The notes under the pieces: model-generated
What the model saw: only the letters and a program-made list of their open reading frames with translations
What the model was told of the DNA's origin: nothing
Database searches by the model: none
Part shown: piece after piece, positions 17,849-25,952 of the stretch
Numbering within the stretch: the first letter of the stretch is position 1
Layout: each line of letters opens with the position of its first letter
NCBI RefSeq assembly: GCF_021372645.1
Contig: NZ_JAJFUC010000052.1
Location: 1-51,807 of the forward strand
Source of the DNA: Clostridium sp.
Lineage (GTDB): Bacteria > Bacillota > Clostridia > Clostridiales > Clostridiaceae
Reading direction: 5' to 3'
DNA: 51,807 nt
Position numbers and translations under genes: made by a program

Positions 17849-17901
17849 AGGCATATGAAAGATAAGTTTTTGTGTTATACAAAGACTTATTTTTTCTATG
17901 G
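17849..17901. repeat. Palindromic dispersed element, copy 1 (imperfect)
   Basis: AGGCATATGAAAGATAAG at the left is matched imperfectly by CTTATTTTTTCTATGG at the right. This is the layout of the better conserved copies at 20704, 22653, 41293 and 42255 (AGGCACAT-AAAG-AAATA at one end and its complement at the other). It lies 10 bases after a stop codon. Confidence 0.45.
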
Positions 17902-17994
17902 AAAATTATAAACAAGAAATGCATTTCAATTTAATAATACCTACCCCCACGTTTTATAAGCATCTATCAAAGTTTTCAGTAACATTAACAAATG

Positions 17995-18021
17995 GTATGA
18001 CCCCTTATTTCGGGGGCATAC
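17995..18021. other. Strong hairpin between convergent genes
   Basis: GTATGaCCCC and GGGGgCATAC form a stem with one A-G mismatch around a 7-base loop. It is unusually GC-rich for this genome. There is no T-run on either side. It lies downstream of the flavin reductase gene and may end or protect that transcript. Confidence 0.4.
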
Positions 18022-18063
18022 GCATAAGTATAGTTTTTAACTTGAGTATTTAGATTAAGGTAA

Positions 18064-18570
18064 TTACTCTTTTACCAATACTTTTAATATTTCACCAATA
18101 TAAATTGTATGATAATCTTTGTCAGGATATATGGTTTCATCAAACTCTAGATTATCAAAGTTTTCTAATTTAATGTCAGTATGGCACATTTTTTTGCATA
18201 CAACAACCATTTTTGCTTCATCAAAATAAGTATTTTCTTCATCAAAAATAGGAGTTAAGTTTGCCTTTTCCACTTTGTTTACATCTCTTCCAGAAACACT
18301 TCCACAAATACTTAAAGATTTTTTATAATCTTCTTTAAAAAATGACAATGTAAATGTGTCGTTTGAATCTATAAATTGTTTTGTATAGCGACCTGGTCTA
18401 ATGTAGATTGTAGCTGAATTTTTGCCCCAGAATACACCTAAGCCACCCCAGCTTGCAGTCATGGTATTAAATTTACCTTCAGTACCTGCAGTAACTAATA
18501 GCCATTCATCACCAATAAGTGTGAAAGGATTCATGTTTAACTTTTTAATTTCAATCTCTTTAAATGACAT
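18064..18570 (-). CDS. Flavin reductase-like, FMN-binding protein
   Basis: This protein has 168 residues from ATG 18570, with GGAGGTATA just upstream. It shows the flavin reductase-like split-barrel pattern: FNTMTASWGGLGVFWGKNSA, then TIYIRPGRYTKQFI, then FTLSFF and SGRDVNKVEKANLTPIF. Such proteins bind FMN and in anaerobes often act as ferredoxin- or NAD(P)H-linked reductases of unknown substrate. It is transcribed alone. Confidence 0.85.
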   Translation of the reverse strand: MSFKEIEIKKLNMNPFTLIGDEWLLVTAGTEGKFNTMTASWGGLGVFWGKNSATIYIRPGRYTKQFIDSNDTFTLSFFKEDYKKSLSICGSVSGRDVNKVEKANLTPIFDEENTYFDEAKMVVVCKKMCHTDIKLENFDNLEFDETIYPDKDYHTIYIGEILKVLVKE

Positions 18571-18785
18571 GTATATACCTCCTTCTAATAGTTTATATTT
18601 ATTTTAAGCCTATTATAATAAAAACGCAATTATATAGTTTCCTATGGAATTATGAATATACATCAAACTACAGAATGACATCATTTTTTCATTAACATAA
18701 AATTACTCGGTGAAATATAGGAAGATTTTTAGTTGAATTCCTTGTAAAATATGTTAGTATTATAATAATTGTTGGAGGTATTACA

Positions 18786-18881
18786 ATGAAACAAGTTTAC
18801 GCACCTGGTCGCGCATTTTATATAGTGAATAATATTATGTATTTTGATTTTTTTGTATATATAAGATGTTTTTATGTCTAA
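18786..18881 (+). pseudogene. 31-residue remnant starting MKQVYAPG
   Basis: A good ribosome site (TTGGAGG, 11 bases upstream) precedes ATG 18786, and the peptide begins MKQVYAPGRAF before turning into unrelated hydrophobic residues and a stop. I recall MKQVYAPGCAL as the N-terminus of clostridial CCG-domain (Fe-S)-binding proteins; here Cys is replaced by Arg. It is most likely the stub of such a gene after deletion. A genuine small peptide is possible but less likely. The rest of 18571-19008 shows no other gene. Confidence 0.4.
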
Positions 18882-19008
18882 AAATAAAACATGATACAGA
18901 CAAGATATAATTAATTTTAATAGTTTTACATATTCATGATTAAGGAAGTGAATAAACTTCAAATATTAAACATAGTATAATGTAGAGTAACTAAAGGAGG
19001 AATAAGAG

Positions 19009-19641
19009 ATGAATTATTTACTTACTAGACTACATGATACTTTTAGGGATAAAAAAGCCTATTTTTTCATTGTGCTCATAATGTTTTGTTTGGGAATATC
19101 CTTTGGACTTTATACTGTTAAATACATGAGGGTATCAGATAAGAATGATTTAACGAACTACTTTTTTAGTTTCACTAATTCTATAGAAAATGAACCCATT
19201 AATTATGGAAATTTATTATTTGAGGTTATTAAGAAGAATATATTGATAATTGTACCTATATTTATATTAGGTTTAACTTTTTTTGGAGCTCCCATAATAT
19301 TACTTTTAGACTTATTAAAAGGGTTTACATTAGGGTATACTTTTTCTTTTATGGTAACTACTTTTGAAGGCAAGGGGATTGGACTAGCCTTAGTATCTAT
19401 TATTCCTCAAAATTTAATATATATTCCATGTTTTATAGCGTTAAGTGTGATTAGTTTATCTATGTCTACAGAAAAATTCAAAGGAAAGTTTTTTAAACGT
19501 GGAATAAATAAAGATACTTTCTTTGATGGTGTATTAAATAAGTTAATTATAATTATAATATTATTTGTAATGGGAATCTTGGTTGAAACTTATGTATCAC
19601 CGTCTCTAATAAAATTTGTGACTAAAAAATTCTATTTGTAG
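19009..19641 (+). CDS. spoIIM: Stage II sporulation protein M
   Basis: This protein has 210 residues behind AAAGGAGG. It is a multipass membrane protein: a first membrane segment at about residues 19-37 (FFIVLIMFCLGISFGLY), a pair near 75-115, another near 120-150 and a last one near 176-195. SpoIIM works with SpoIID and SpoIIP in septal peptidoglycan thinning during engulfment. The family pattern (FGAPIILLLDLLKGFTLGYT) is clear. Its neighbour is a xerD-like gene, the same order as in other Firmicutes. Confidence 0.88.
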   Translation: MNYLLTRLHDTFRDKKAYFFIVLIMFCLGISFGLYTVKYMRVSDKNDLTNYFFSFTNSIENEPINYGNLLFEVIKKNILIIVPIFILGLTFFGAPIILLLDLLKGFTLGYTFSFMVTTFEGKGIGLALVSIIPQNLIYIPCFIALSVISLSMSTEKFKGKFFKRGINKDTFFDGVLNKLIIIIILFVMGILVETYVSPSLIKFVTKKFYL

Positions 19642-19725
19642 TATAAAACATATGATAATTGAAAAAGAAGGAAAGTTGACAATTTTGTCAAATATTAATT
19701 ATAATTAATGGTATAGGAGATAATA

Positions 19726-20604
19726 ATGATAAATAGTATAAGTAATTATAAGAATTATTTGTTAGAGAGCGGTAAAAGTGAAAATACTATATACGCATAC
19801 GTAACCGATGTCAGTATATATCTTAAATTTTTAAATAAAAAAGAAATAGATTTGTATAAAAGCGATAAATTAACAATTATGTCGTATATACAAAATCTTA
19901 TAACTCAAGGGAAATCTGAAAGATCTATAAATAGAATAGTCATAAGTCTTAGAAATTTCTACTCATACTTAAAAAATGAAACTTTAATTAAGGAAGTGCC
20001 CAAAATTGAATACAAGAGCTCTAAAAATAATAGAAAATTACCACAAATTTTAACCATTGAAGAAGTAGATAAAATAATTAGAATAATTGAAAAAGATTGC
20101 TCAAAGGGAGTCCGTGATAATGCGTTATTAGAGTTAATGTATGCTACTGGAATGAAGGTTTCAGAACTCATTTCACTAAATGTAGAGGATGTTAATCTTG
20201 ATTTGAGTTTTGTAAGGTGCACAGATAATAGGCATTTTGAAAGAATAATACCTATAGGAAGAAGTGCTTGCAGGGCTATAGCAGAGTATTTAAGCATAAG
20301 GTATAAAATTGCACAATGTGGAGTATCTAATCTTTTTGTAAACTTAAATGGTAATAAACTTACAAGGCAAGGAATTTGGAGAATTGTTAAAGAATATGCT
20401 AGACAAGCAGGTATTGATAAGGACGTTAATTTAAATACCTTTAGACATTCGTTTGCAGTTCATTTACTTCAAAATGGAGCAAATGTTAGAGCTGTTCAAA
20501 AATTACTAGGAAATCAAGTTCTAACATATATGGACACATATTACGAAATAATAAACAATGATAAAATTAATTATATATATATGCATACACATCCAAGGGC
20601 TTAG
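19726..20604 (+). CDS. XerD-like tyrosine recombinase with degenerate active site
   Basis: This protein has 292 residues, full XerD length, ending HTHPRA as XerD proteins do. The N-terminal core-binding domain and C-terminal catalytic fold are recognisable (LMYATGMKVSELISLN, NTFRHSFAVHLLQNGA, VQKLLGN). By alignment to E. coli XerD the catalytic set is R148>K, K172>N, H244>N, R247 kept, H270>N, Y279 kept. Four of six key residues are changed while the frame stays open. It probably binds DNA but cleaves poorly or not at all. A second, functional XerD is expected elsewhere in the chromosome for dif resolution. Confidence 0.85.
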   Translation: MINSISNYKNYLLESGKSENTIYAYVTDVSIYLKFLNKKEIDLYKSDKLTIMSYIQNLITQGKSERSINRIVISLRNFYSYLKNETLIKEVPKIEYKSSKNNRKLPQILTIEEVDKIIRIIEKDCSKGVRDNALLELMYATGMKVSELISLNVEDVNLDLSFVRCTDNRHFERIIPIGRSACRAIAEYLSIRYKIAQCGVSNLFVNLNGNKLTRQGIWRIVKEYARQAGIDKDVNLNTFRHSFAVHLLQNGANVRAVQKLLGNQVLTYMDTYYEIINNDKINYIYMHTHPRA

Positions 20605-20703
20605 GCAATGGCATTTCTTAAATCGTTTTTATGTATGCTTTAAGTGAAAATAGGTTTAGATGAGTTTATATTATTCGAAAATAATTGTAGTAAGTAATAT
20701 ATT

Positions 20704-20761
20704 AGGCACATGAAAGAAAATAACAGACAAGTATATTGGCCTGTTATTTCTTTATGTGCCT
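20704..20761. repeat. Palindromic dispersed element, copy 2
   Basis: AGGCACATGAAAGAAAATAA (left) pairs with TTATTTCTTTATGTGCCT (right), arms of about 22 bases with two small gaps. It lies between the xerD-like gene and modC (convergent), where it could stop both transcripts. Confidence 0.75.
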
Positions 20762-20863
20762 TATTTAATGAAAGGATAAAAGCAGTAATGTGTGCTATCT
20801 TTTTTGTATATAAATAATCATATATTCAATTTACACAGTGGTTATATATTGTAAAATAATGAT

Positions 20864-21910
20864 TTAAAAATAGAATAGGCTATTTGAAGAAAATTTAAGA
20901 TTAACTATATCTTTTAAATAAAAATTTATATTATTTTTTTCAATTTTAAATTCTATAAGATTAGCTAGAGGGTTAGTGTTATTTTTCAAATAAATAGTAA
21001 ATTCAAACGGATTTTCTATAATATTATCAATTTCATAAGGGAAAGTATTAGGATTTTCACTATCTGCACATATTTCTATATTATGTGCTCTTATACAAAT
21101 ATATTGAATATTTTCAGGAACTTCATCATCAACAATATATTCATGGCCCCAATTTTCAGCATAAATAGTATATTTACCAGTTTTTTTAGCCTTTGATATG
21201 TTTTTGCAACCTGTTAAAGTTGCTTCAGCAAGAGTTTTAGGAAAATTAAATAAATCTTTCTTTTCTCGTTTTTTTAAAGATATGCCATTTTCATAAACAA
21301 TTATATCATCACAAACTCTATAAGCTTCAGCTATATCATGAGTAACAAAAATAACATTTCCACTATAATCTTTTACTATAGACATTAATTCTTTCTCTAA
21401 ATTATTTCTTAAATGTTGATCTAATGCAGAGAAGGGCTCATCTAAAAGTAAAATATCTGGAGACGTTATAAGTGCTCTAGCTAAAGCTACTCTTTGCTGC
21501 TCACCACCAGACAATTGCCAAGGATAATGTTTTTCAAGACCTCCAAGACCCAATCTTTCTACATAATCTTTGCTTAAGGATTTTTTTTGTTCTTTTTTCA
21601 TTTCAGAAATACCTATTTCAATATTATCAATTATATTCATATTAGGAAATAAAGCATAATTTTGAAAAAGATAACCTATCTTTCTTTTTTGAGGACTTAA
21701 ACTAATTGCTTTATCTGAATCAAAGAAAATTTTATCATTTACAATTATTTTTCCTTTAGAAGGAGTAACTAAACCAGATATGCATTTTAGACTCATACTT
21801 TTACCAGAGCCAGATGCTCCTAAAAAGCCTAGAACACCACTTTTATGTTCAAAATTAACCTTTAAATCAAGAGACGGAAGATGTTTTTCTATATTTACAT
21901 ATAACGACAT
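20864..21910 (-). CDS. modC: Molybdate ABC transporter ATP-binding protein
   Basis: This protein has 348 residues. The ABC ATPase domain occupies about residues 1-230: Walker A GASGSGKS, Q-loop FQNYALFPN, signature LSGGEQQRVALARAL, Walker B ILLLDEP and H-loop VTHD. The remaining 110 residues are a TOBE-like C-terminal domain, as in ModC, which senses or binds molybdate. The start ATG abuts the modB stop (one-base overlap at 21910). It energises molybdate import for nitrogenase and Moco. Confidence 0.92.
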   Translation of the reverse strand: MSLYVNIEKHLPSLDLKVNFEHKSGVLGFLGASGSGKSMSLKCISGLVTPSKGKIIVNDKIFFDSDKAISLSPQKRKIGYLFQNYALFPNMNIIDNIEIGISEMKKEQKKSLSKDYVERLGLGGLEKHYPWQLSGGEQQRVALARALITSPDILLLDEPFSALDQHLRNNLEKELMSIVKDYSGNVIFVTHDIAEAYRVCDDIIVYENGISLKKREKKDLFNFPKTLAEATLTGCKNISKAKKTGKYTIYAENWGHEYIVDDEVPENIQYICIRAHNIEICADSENPNTFPYEIDNIIENPFEFTIYLKNNTNPLANLIEFKIEKNNINFYLKDIVNLKFSSNSLFYF

Positions 21911-22587
21911 TATTTAGCCCTCCTTCCCATAAGTTTAAGCTGAATTTCTGACCAATAGTTTAATATTAAAATTAATACTAATGATAAAGTTACAATTATA
22001 ATAACCCAAAGCATAGCTTTTTGCATATCGCCGCCTTCAGCAGCAAAGAAGATAGCAAGGGGCATGGTTTGGGTTCTTTCAGGAATATTTCCAGCTACCA
22101 TTAATGTTGCACCAAACTCACCTATAGCTCTTGCAAAAGAGAGAACTAATCCACCAATAATACCTGGCATTGCTAAAGGAATAGCAATTTTATAAAAGAT
22201 TTTAAATTCACTAAGACCAAGAGTTCTAGCAGCAGAAAGGATATTAATGTCTATTTGCTCAAAAGCAGAACGTGTAGTTTTATACATCATTGGGAAAGAA
22301 ACCACTATAGCTGCAAGCACCGTAGCAGTCCAACTGAAAATTATAGACGTATTAAAGAATTCTAAAAGTTTACCTACAGGACCATTTTTCCCACAAATTA
22401 GTAATAAAAAGAAACCTACAACAGTTGGTGGAAGAATTAAAGGTAAAATAAATAATCCATCTATTATTCCTTTAGATTTTCCTTTGAAATTTGACATCCA
22501 ATAAGATATTAAAATACCGAAAAAGAATGTTATTATTGTTGCAACAGTGGCAGTTTTTATGGAAATCCATAAAGGTGTAAAATCCAT
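21910..22587 (-). CDS. modB: Molybdate ABC transporter permease
   Basis: This protein has 225 residues with about five membrane helices. The EAA loop that contacts ModC is AARTLGLSEFKIFYKIAIPL, followed by PGIIGGLVLSFARAIGEFGATLMVAGN, the hallmark of ModB/CysT permeases. It starts at ATG 22587 with GGAGGAATT upstream and is joined directly to modC. modA lies 276 bases upstream, separated by two repeat elements. Confidence 0.92.
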   Translation of the reverse strand: MDFTPLWISIKTATVATIITFFFGILISYWMSNFKGKSKGIIDGLFILPLILPPTVVGFFLLLICGKNGPVGKLLEFFNTSIIFSWTATVLAAIVVSFPMMYKTTRSAFEQIDINILSAARTLGLSEFKIFYKIAIPLAMPGIIGGLVLSFARAIGEFGATLMVAGNIPERTQTMPLAIFFAAEGGDMQKAMLWVIIIVTLSLVLILILNYWSEIQLKLMGRRAK

Positions 22588-22652
22588 ATTAATTCCTCCT
22601 TCGAAGTTATTTTAAGAAAAAATTTTTAATTTTCTAATAAATATATAACATA

Positions 22653-22708
22653 AGGCACATTCAAAAAATAAACAGAGCATCTTTGATCTGTTATTTTTGA
22701 ATGTGCCT
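22653..22708. repeat. Palindromic dispersed element, copy 3
   Basis: AGGCACATTCAAAAAATAAA (left) and TTATTTTTGAATGTGCCT (right) form near-perfect arms. It lies inside the modABC transcription unit, between modA and modB, so it may reduce transcription or stabilise the upstream mRNA and give more ModA than ModB/C. Confidence 0.75.
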
Positions 22709-22766
22709 AAATTGACAATTCTTTATTGACACTGAAAGGAAGCTCGCTCCGCATTTGTTCGTTGAG

Positions 22767-22868
22767 TAAGTTCAAGTAGCCAAATATAAAAGCTCACAGA
22801 GAAAGTTCGAAGAACGAAATGTAAAATTTCGATTCTCACTTTTTGGACTTTCACTTATCTCACTTAAG
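22767..22868. repeat. Dispersed repeat shared with the trp leader
   Basis: This element matches 8966-9015 at both ends (TAAGTTCAAGTAGCCAAAT and TTGGACTTTCACTTAT, then CACTTAAG) but carries an extra internal hairpin (CGAAAT/ATTTCG). Its right end includes the modA stop codon. Confidence 0.55.
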
Positions 22869-23670
22869 CTATGCCATAACCATATTTTTCAAAAATCTTT
22901 TTACATGTATCAGTAAATAAGAAATCTTCAAATGCTTTTGCAACATCTGGATTTTTACTAGCTTTAATTACACCTACAGGATATGTTATAGGTGAGTGCT
23001 TGTCCTCAGCAATTATCTCAATTATCTTAACATCTTTACTACTTAGAGCATCACTTTTATAAACCAATCCAACATCAGCATTTCCAGAAGTGGACCAAGC
23101 AAGTACTTCTTTTACATCTTTTCCAAAGACAAGTTTTGATGTTATAGAATCTTTAATAGCAAGCTTTGTGAAAACTTCATCAGCATATTTCCCAGCTGGA
23201 ACACTTGTAGGTTCTCCAACTGCAATCTTTTTAACTTTGTCGCTTGTTAAATCAGAAAGACCAGTTAAGGTAGTGTCTTTAGGTCCAACTAAAACTAAAT
23301 CATTTTTAACTAAATCTTTTTTAGTATTTTCAAGAAGCAAAGACTTTTCATCTAAGGCTTTCATTTGACTTTGACCAGCTGAGATGAATATATCACAAGG
23401 TGCTCCTTGTTCTATTTGTTGTTGGAGAGAACCTGATGCACCAAAATTAACAGTTAATGTTACATTTGGTTTAACTTTTTTAAATTCAGTTTGTATATCT
23501 GCCATTGCTTCTGTTAAACTAGCAGCTGCAGAAATATTTAGCTCTACTGGAGGTTCAGTAGTGGTAGTATCTTTTTGTGCAGAAGATGAATCCTTTTGAG
23601 CACCACAACCAATAATTAATACAGATAACATTAACGTTACTAAAGTGGAAAATACAATCTTGTTTTTCAT
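22864..23670 (-). CDS. modA: Molybdate-binding lipoprotein
   Basis: This protein has 268 residues. A lipoprotein signal peptide ends at LIIGC, with lipid-anchored C22, then a Ser/Thr-rich linker. The binding domain shows LNISAAASLTEAMADIQTEF, then VTLTVNFGASGSLQQQIEQG and ADVGLVYKSDAL, the ModA oxyanion pattern. It captures molybdate outside the membrane and delivers it to ModB. A repeated motif TAGTTATGTTT (23704-23719) lies 34 bases upstream of its start and may be the molybdate-responsive operator. Confidence 0.93.
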   Translation of the reverse strand: MKNKIVFSTLVTLMLSVLIIGCGAQKDSSSAQKDTTTTEPPVELNISAAASLTEAMADIQTEFKKVKPNVTLTVNFGASGSLQQQIEQGAPCDIFISAGQSQMKALDEKSLLLENTKKDLVKNDLVLVGPKDTTLTGLSDLTSDKVKKIAVGEPTSVPAGKYADEVFTKLAIKDSITSKLVFGKDVKEVLAWSTSGNADVGLVYKSDALSSKDVKIIEIIAEDKHSPITYPVGVIKASKNPDVAKAFEDFLFTDTCKKIFEKYGYGIA

Positions 23671-23703
23671 AAATAAAACCTCACATTCATAATTTTAAAT
23701 TAA

Positions 23704-23719
23704 TAGTTATGTTTAGTTA
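23704..23719. promoter_or_regulatory. Repeated TAGTTATGTTT motif, modA side
   Basis: TAGTTATGTTTAGTTA occurs upstream of modA. Near-identical copies are at 23866-23881 and 24574-24589. All three flank Mo-related genes. I propose an operator; the protein that would bind it is not in the window. Confidence 0.4.
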
Positions 23720-23865
23720 TATTAGCTACTTTTTATCATGTTTTTTATTATACTAACATTATATTAAAAAGAATGCAATATACTCATATAAATATAAACG
23801 TATTGTGAAAATTATTGATAAATTTATTTGAATATGATTATATATTAATATAGGAATGTGATGTT

Positions 23866-23936
23866 TAGTTATGTTTTATTTAAAGATCTCAAAGAGGAGA
23901 ATACAGAAATGTATGAACCTTTTTGAGATTTTTTTT
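23866..23936 (+). promoter_or_regulatory. Repeated motif plus hexaloop hairpin and terminator
   Basis: The second TAGTTATGTTT copy (23866-23881) is followed by TCTC-AAAGAG-GAGA (23887-23900), a short hairpin whose six-base loop has A at position 1 and G at position 4. The same TCTCAAA is also the 5' arm of a terminator that pairs with TTTGAGA (23922-23928), ahead of eight T. The two folds exclude each other, as in ANTAR antitermination leaders. The gene it once controlled appears to be the broken ORF at 23966; mop lies further down. Confidence 0.45.
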
Positions 23937-23965
23937 GTTTGTGTTGAAACACTATTATAAGGAGG

Positions 23966-24050
23966 AGTGAGTAAATTCAAATTTGTTACATTTTCAGGAC
24001 GCTATCTTTAGGTAAAAATTCAGTGATCTTAAAGGTTATTACTTGTTTAA
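23966..24050 (+). pseudogene. Decayed start of a P-loop GTPase gene (copy A)
   Basis: Behind AAGGAGG lies GTGAGTAAATTCAAATTTG, encoding MSKFKFVTFSG, then a stop. The DNA aligns with 28586-28669 (FVTFSGPPSSGKTSVILKVI) through several substitutions and a small deletion that destroys the P-loop. It is a second, more decayed copy of the same gene start. Confidence 0.5.
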
Positions 24051-24214
24051 TAAAGAATAAAATAGATTTGGTGCAATAATTATGGAAAAATATTTTTCAT
24101 ATTACTTCCAATATAAATTAATAATTGGTAAAATATAAAAAATATGGTTAAAAATAATATTCTAATAATATATAATCAATATTGATTATATTTAATTTTA
24201 AGGAGGAAATAATA

Positions 24215-24409
24215 ATGAAATTAAGTGCTAGGAATCAATTAGTTGGAAAAGTTGTTAAACTTAAAGAAGGTGCAGTAAATGCATTAGTAAAGATAGAAAT
24301 TGCTAAAGATATTGTAATTTCTATGGATTCTGTAAAAGAATTAGAATTAACAGTAGAATTAGATGCTACAACAGTAATTAAAGCTTCATCAGTTATCATT
24401 ATGGCTTAA
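24215..24409 (+). CDS. mop: Molbindin (Mop), molybdate-binding protein
   Basis: This protein has 64 residues from ATG 24215, eight bases after AGGAGG; the open frame extends to 24182 but lacks support. It consists of one TOBE/Mop domain: LSARNQLVGKVVKLKEGAVN, then VKIEIA and IVISMDS, ending VIKASSVIIMA. Molbindins assemble into hexamers that store molybdate in the cytoplasm, and are known from C. pasteurianum. It sits between modA and the Moco genes and should buffer Mo for nitrogenase and Moco synthesis. An AGAGAA/TTCTCT hairpin with T-run follows. Confidence 0.92.
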   Translation: MKLSARNQLVGKVVKLKEGAVNALVKIEIAKDIVISMDSVKELELTVELDATTVIKASSVIIMA

Positions 24410-24428
24410 TTTACTACAATAATACATA

Positions 24429-24467
24429 AGAGAAAGGGAATATTTCAATTTGAGACATTCTCTTTTT
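24429..24467 (+). terminator. Terminator after mop
   Basis: AGAGAA (24429-24434) pairs with TTCTCT (24458-24463), followed by TTTT. The stem is short with a long loop, but the position right after the mop stop supports it. Confidence 0.5.
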
Positions 24468-24573
24468 GAATATGCTTAAAAATAAAATAAATGATCTTGT
24501 GAAAAGTTAGGTAAACTGTATCATTATTGATAATTATTAAACTATTCCATAAACATACTTCTCAACTTAAATA

Positions 24574-24860
24574 TAGTTATGTTTTGTTAAAAAGATTTAA
24601 TATAAGATCTCAATAATGAAAATGGTGCTTGGGATGGAAAAGGCCCATATTCAAAAGTAGAAGTAGATAAATTCGAAGGAAAAGTTGAATGATATTGGAG
24701 CACCTGATGAGTTGAATGTTAGTGAATATTTAGGTGAATATAAAGTAGATATTTGTGGTATGAAAAAAGTTAATGACAATCAATAAAAGATTGAATATAC
24801 TATAAATTTATTTGATTTAGCTAAGGCAATACTAATGTCAAAGATGAATAATTAAAAATT
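24574..24860 (+). pseudogene. Third TAGTTATGTTT motif and an unidentified gene remnant
   Basis: A TAGTTATGTTTTGTTA motif is at 24574-24589. Then two frames hold what looks like one broken coding sequence: NENGAWDGKGPYSKVEVDKF, then, shifted, IGAPDELNVSEYLGEYKV with DICGMKKVND, a stop, and EYTINLFDLAKAI. The peptide character is coding-like, but frameshifts and stops interrupt it. I cannot name the family. Confidence 0.45.
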
Positions 24861-24914
24861 AATAATTGATAAATCTATGAGTCTGGTATCTGTAGATTAG
24901 GAGGGGAAATTTGA

Positions 24915-25952
24915 ATGAAAGAATCCTATAAGGAGAGATTAGAACTTTTAAAAAGTAGTGAGAGCTTTGTATTAGCTTCTATTTTTGATAGCCAAGGTTC
25001 AGCACCAAGAACAATTGGTGCAAGAATGATAATTAGAAAAGATGGGTCTATTCTAGGAACAGTTGGGGGAGGAAAAGTCGAAGCATTAGTAATTCAGCAT
25101 GGAATAGAAATATTTGATACAAAAACTACAATTCTAAAGGAATATAAATTGCAGGAAACTGAAAATAAAGGAATTGGAATGGTATGTGGTGGTGATGTCA
25201 GTATTTTAATGGAATATGTAGATAAAGAAAAAGAAGAAAATATTAAATTGTATGAAGAAGTAATAAAATGTTTTGAAAATGGAGAAAAAGCATTTATAAT
25301 TAGAAAATTTTTTTATGATGGAAATAGTATAAATTATTTATATAAAAATAAGCAAATTATTTATAGCTCAAAGGATATAGAAAAGGAAGTTATTGAAAAA
25401 TACTCAGATGCTGTACGATATAGAGATCTTATTCTTCTTAAGGAGGAAAATGCAAATGTTCTTATTGAGCCAATATGCAATTTAGGGAGATTATATATCT
25501 TTGGCGCAGGTCATGTTTCTCAAAAGCTTGCAGAACTTGCTAAGAAGATAGATTTTCTAGTTACAGTAGTAGACAGCAGGGCTGAATTTGCCAACAGAGA
25601 TAGATTTTCAACGGTTGATGATGTAGTTGTCCCTGATTCTTTTGAAGGATGTTTTGAACAACTTCCAATAGACAAAGATAGTTATATTGTAATTGTAACA
25701 AGTGGACATATATTTGATTTGACTTGTCTAAAACAGGCATTAAGAACAGATGCATATTATATTGGAATGATAGGAAGCAGAAGGAAACGTAATATTGTTT
25801 ATGAAGCACTTAAAGAAGAGGGATTTACAGTTGATGATTGTAATAAAGTTTATAATCCAATAGGCCTTGAAATTGGTTCTGAAACACCTGAAGAGATTGC
25901 AGTAAGTATTGCAGCTGAACTTATAAAGATTCGACGCGAGAGGATGATATGA
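24915..25952 (+). CDS. xdhC: XdhC/CoxI-family protein
   Basis: This protein has 345 residues behind GGAGGGG. The N-terminal XdhC/CoxI domain shows LASIFDSQGSAPRTIGARMI, GTVGGGKVEA and GMVCGGDVSIL with its conserved Cys. The C-terminal Rossmann domain shows LYIFGAGHVSQKLAELAKKI, VVDSRAEFANRDRF and YIGMIGSRRK. XdhC proteins bind Moco and help insert it, in its sulfurated or cytidylated form, into xanthine dehydrogenase-type enzymes. It overlaps the mocA remnant by four bases (ATGA). No Mo-hydroxylase gene is in the window. Confidence 0.9.
   Translation: MKESYKERLELLKSSESFVLASIFDSQGSAPRTIGARMIIRKDGSILGTVGGGKVEALVIQHGIEIFDTKTTILKEYKLQETENKGIGMVCGGDVSILMEYVDKEKEENIKLYEEVIKCFENGEKAFIIRKFFYDGNSINYLYKNKQIIYSSKDIEKEVIEKYSDAVRYRDLILLKEENANVLIEPICNLGRLYIFGAGHVSQKLAELAKKIDFLVTVVDSRAEFANRDRFSTVDDVVVPDSFEGCFEQLPIDKDSYIVIVTSGHIFDLTCLKQALRTDAYYIGMIGSRRKRNIVYEALKEEGFTVDDCNKVYNPIGLEIGSETPEEIAVSIAAELIKIRRERMI

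Noticed and set aside
24180-24914. Moco riboswitch ahead of the Moco genes
   Set aside because: No multi-stem conserved core was found; the region contains mop, its terminator and a decayed gene.
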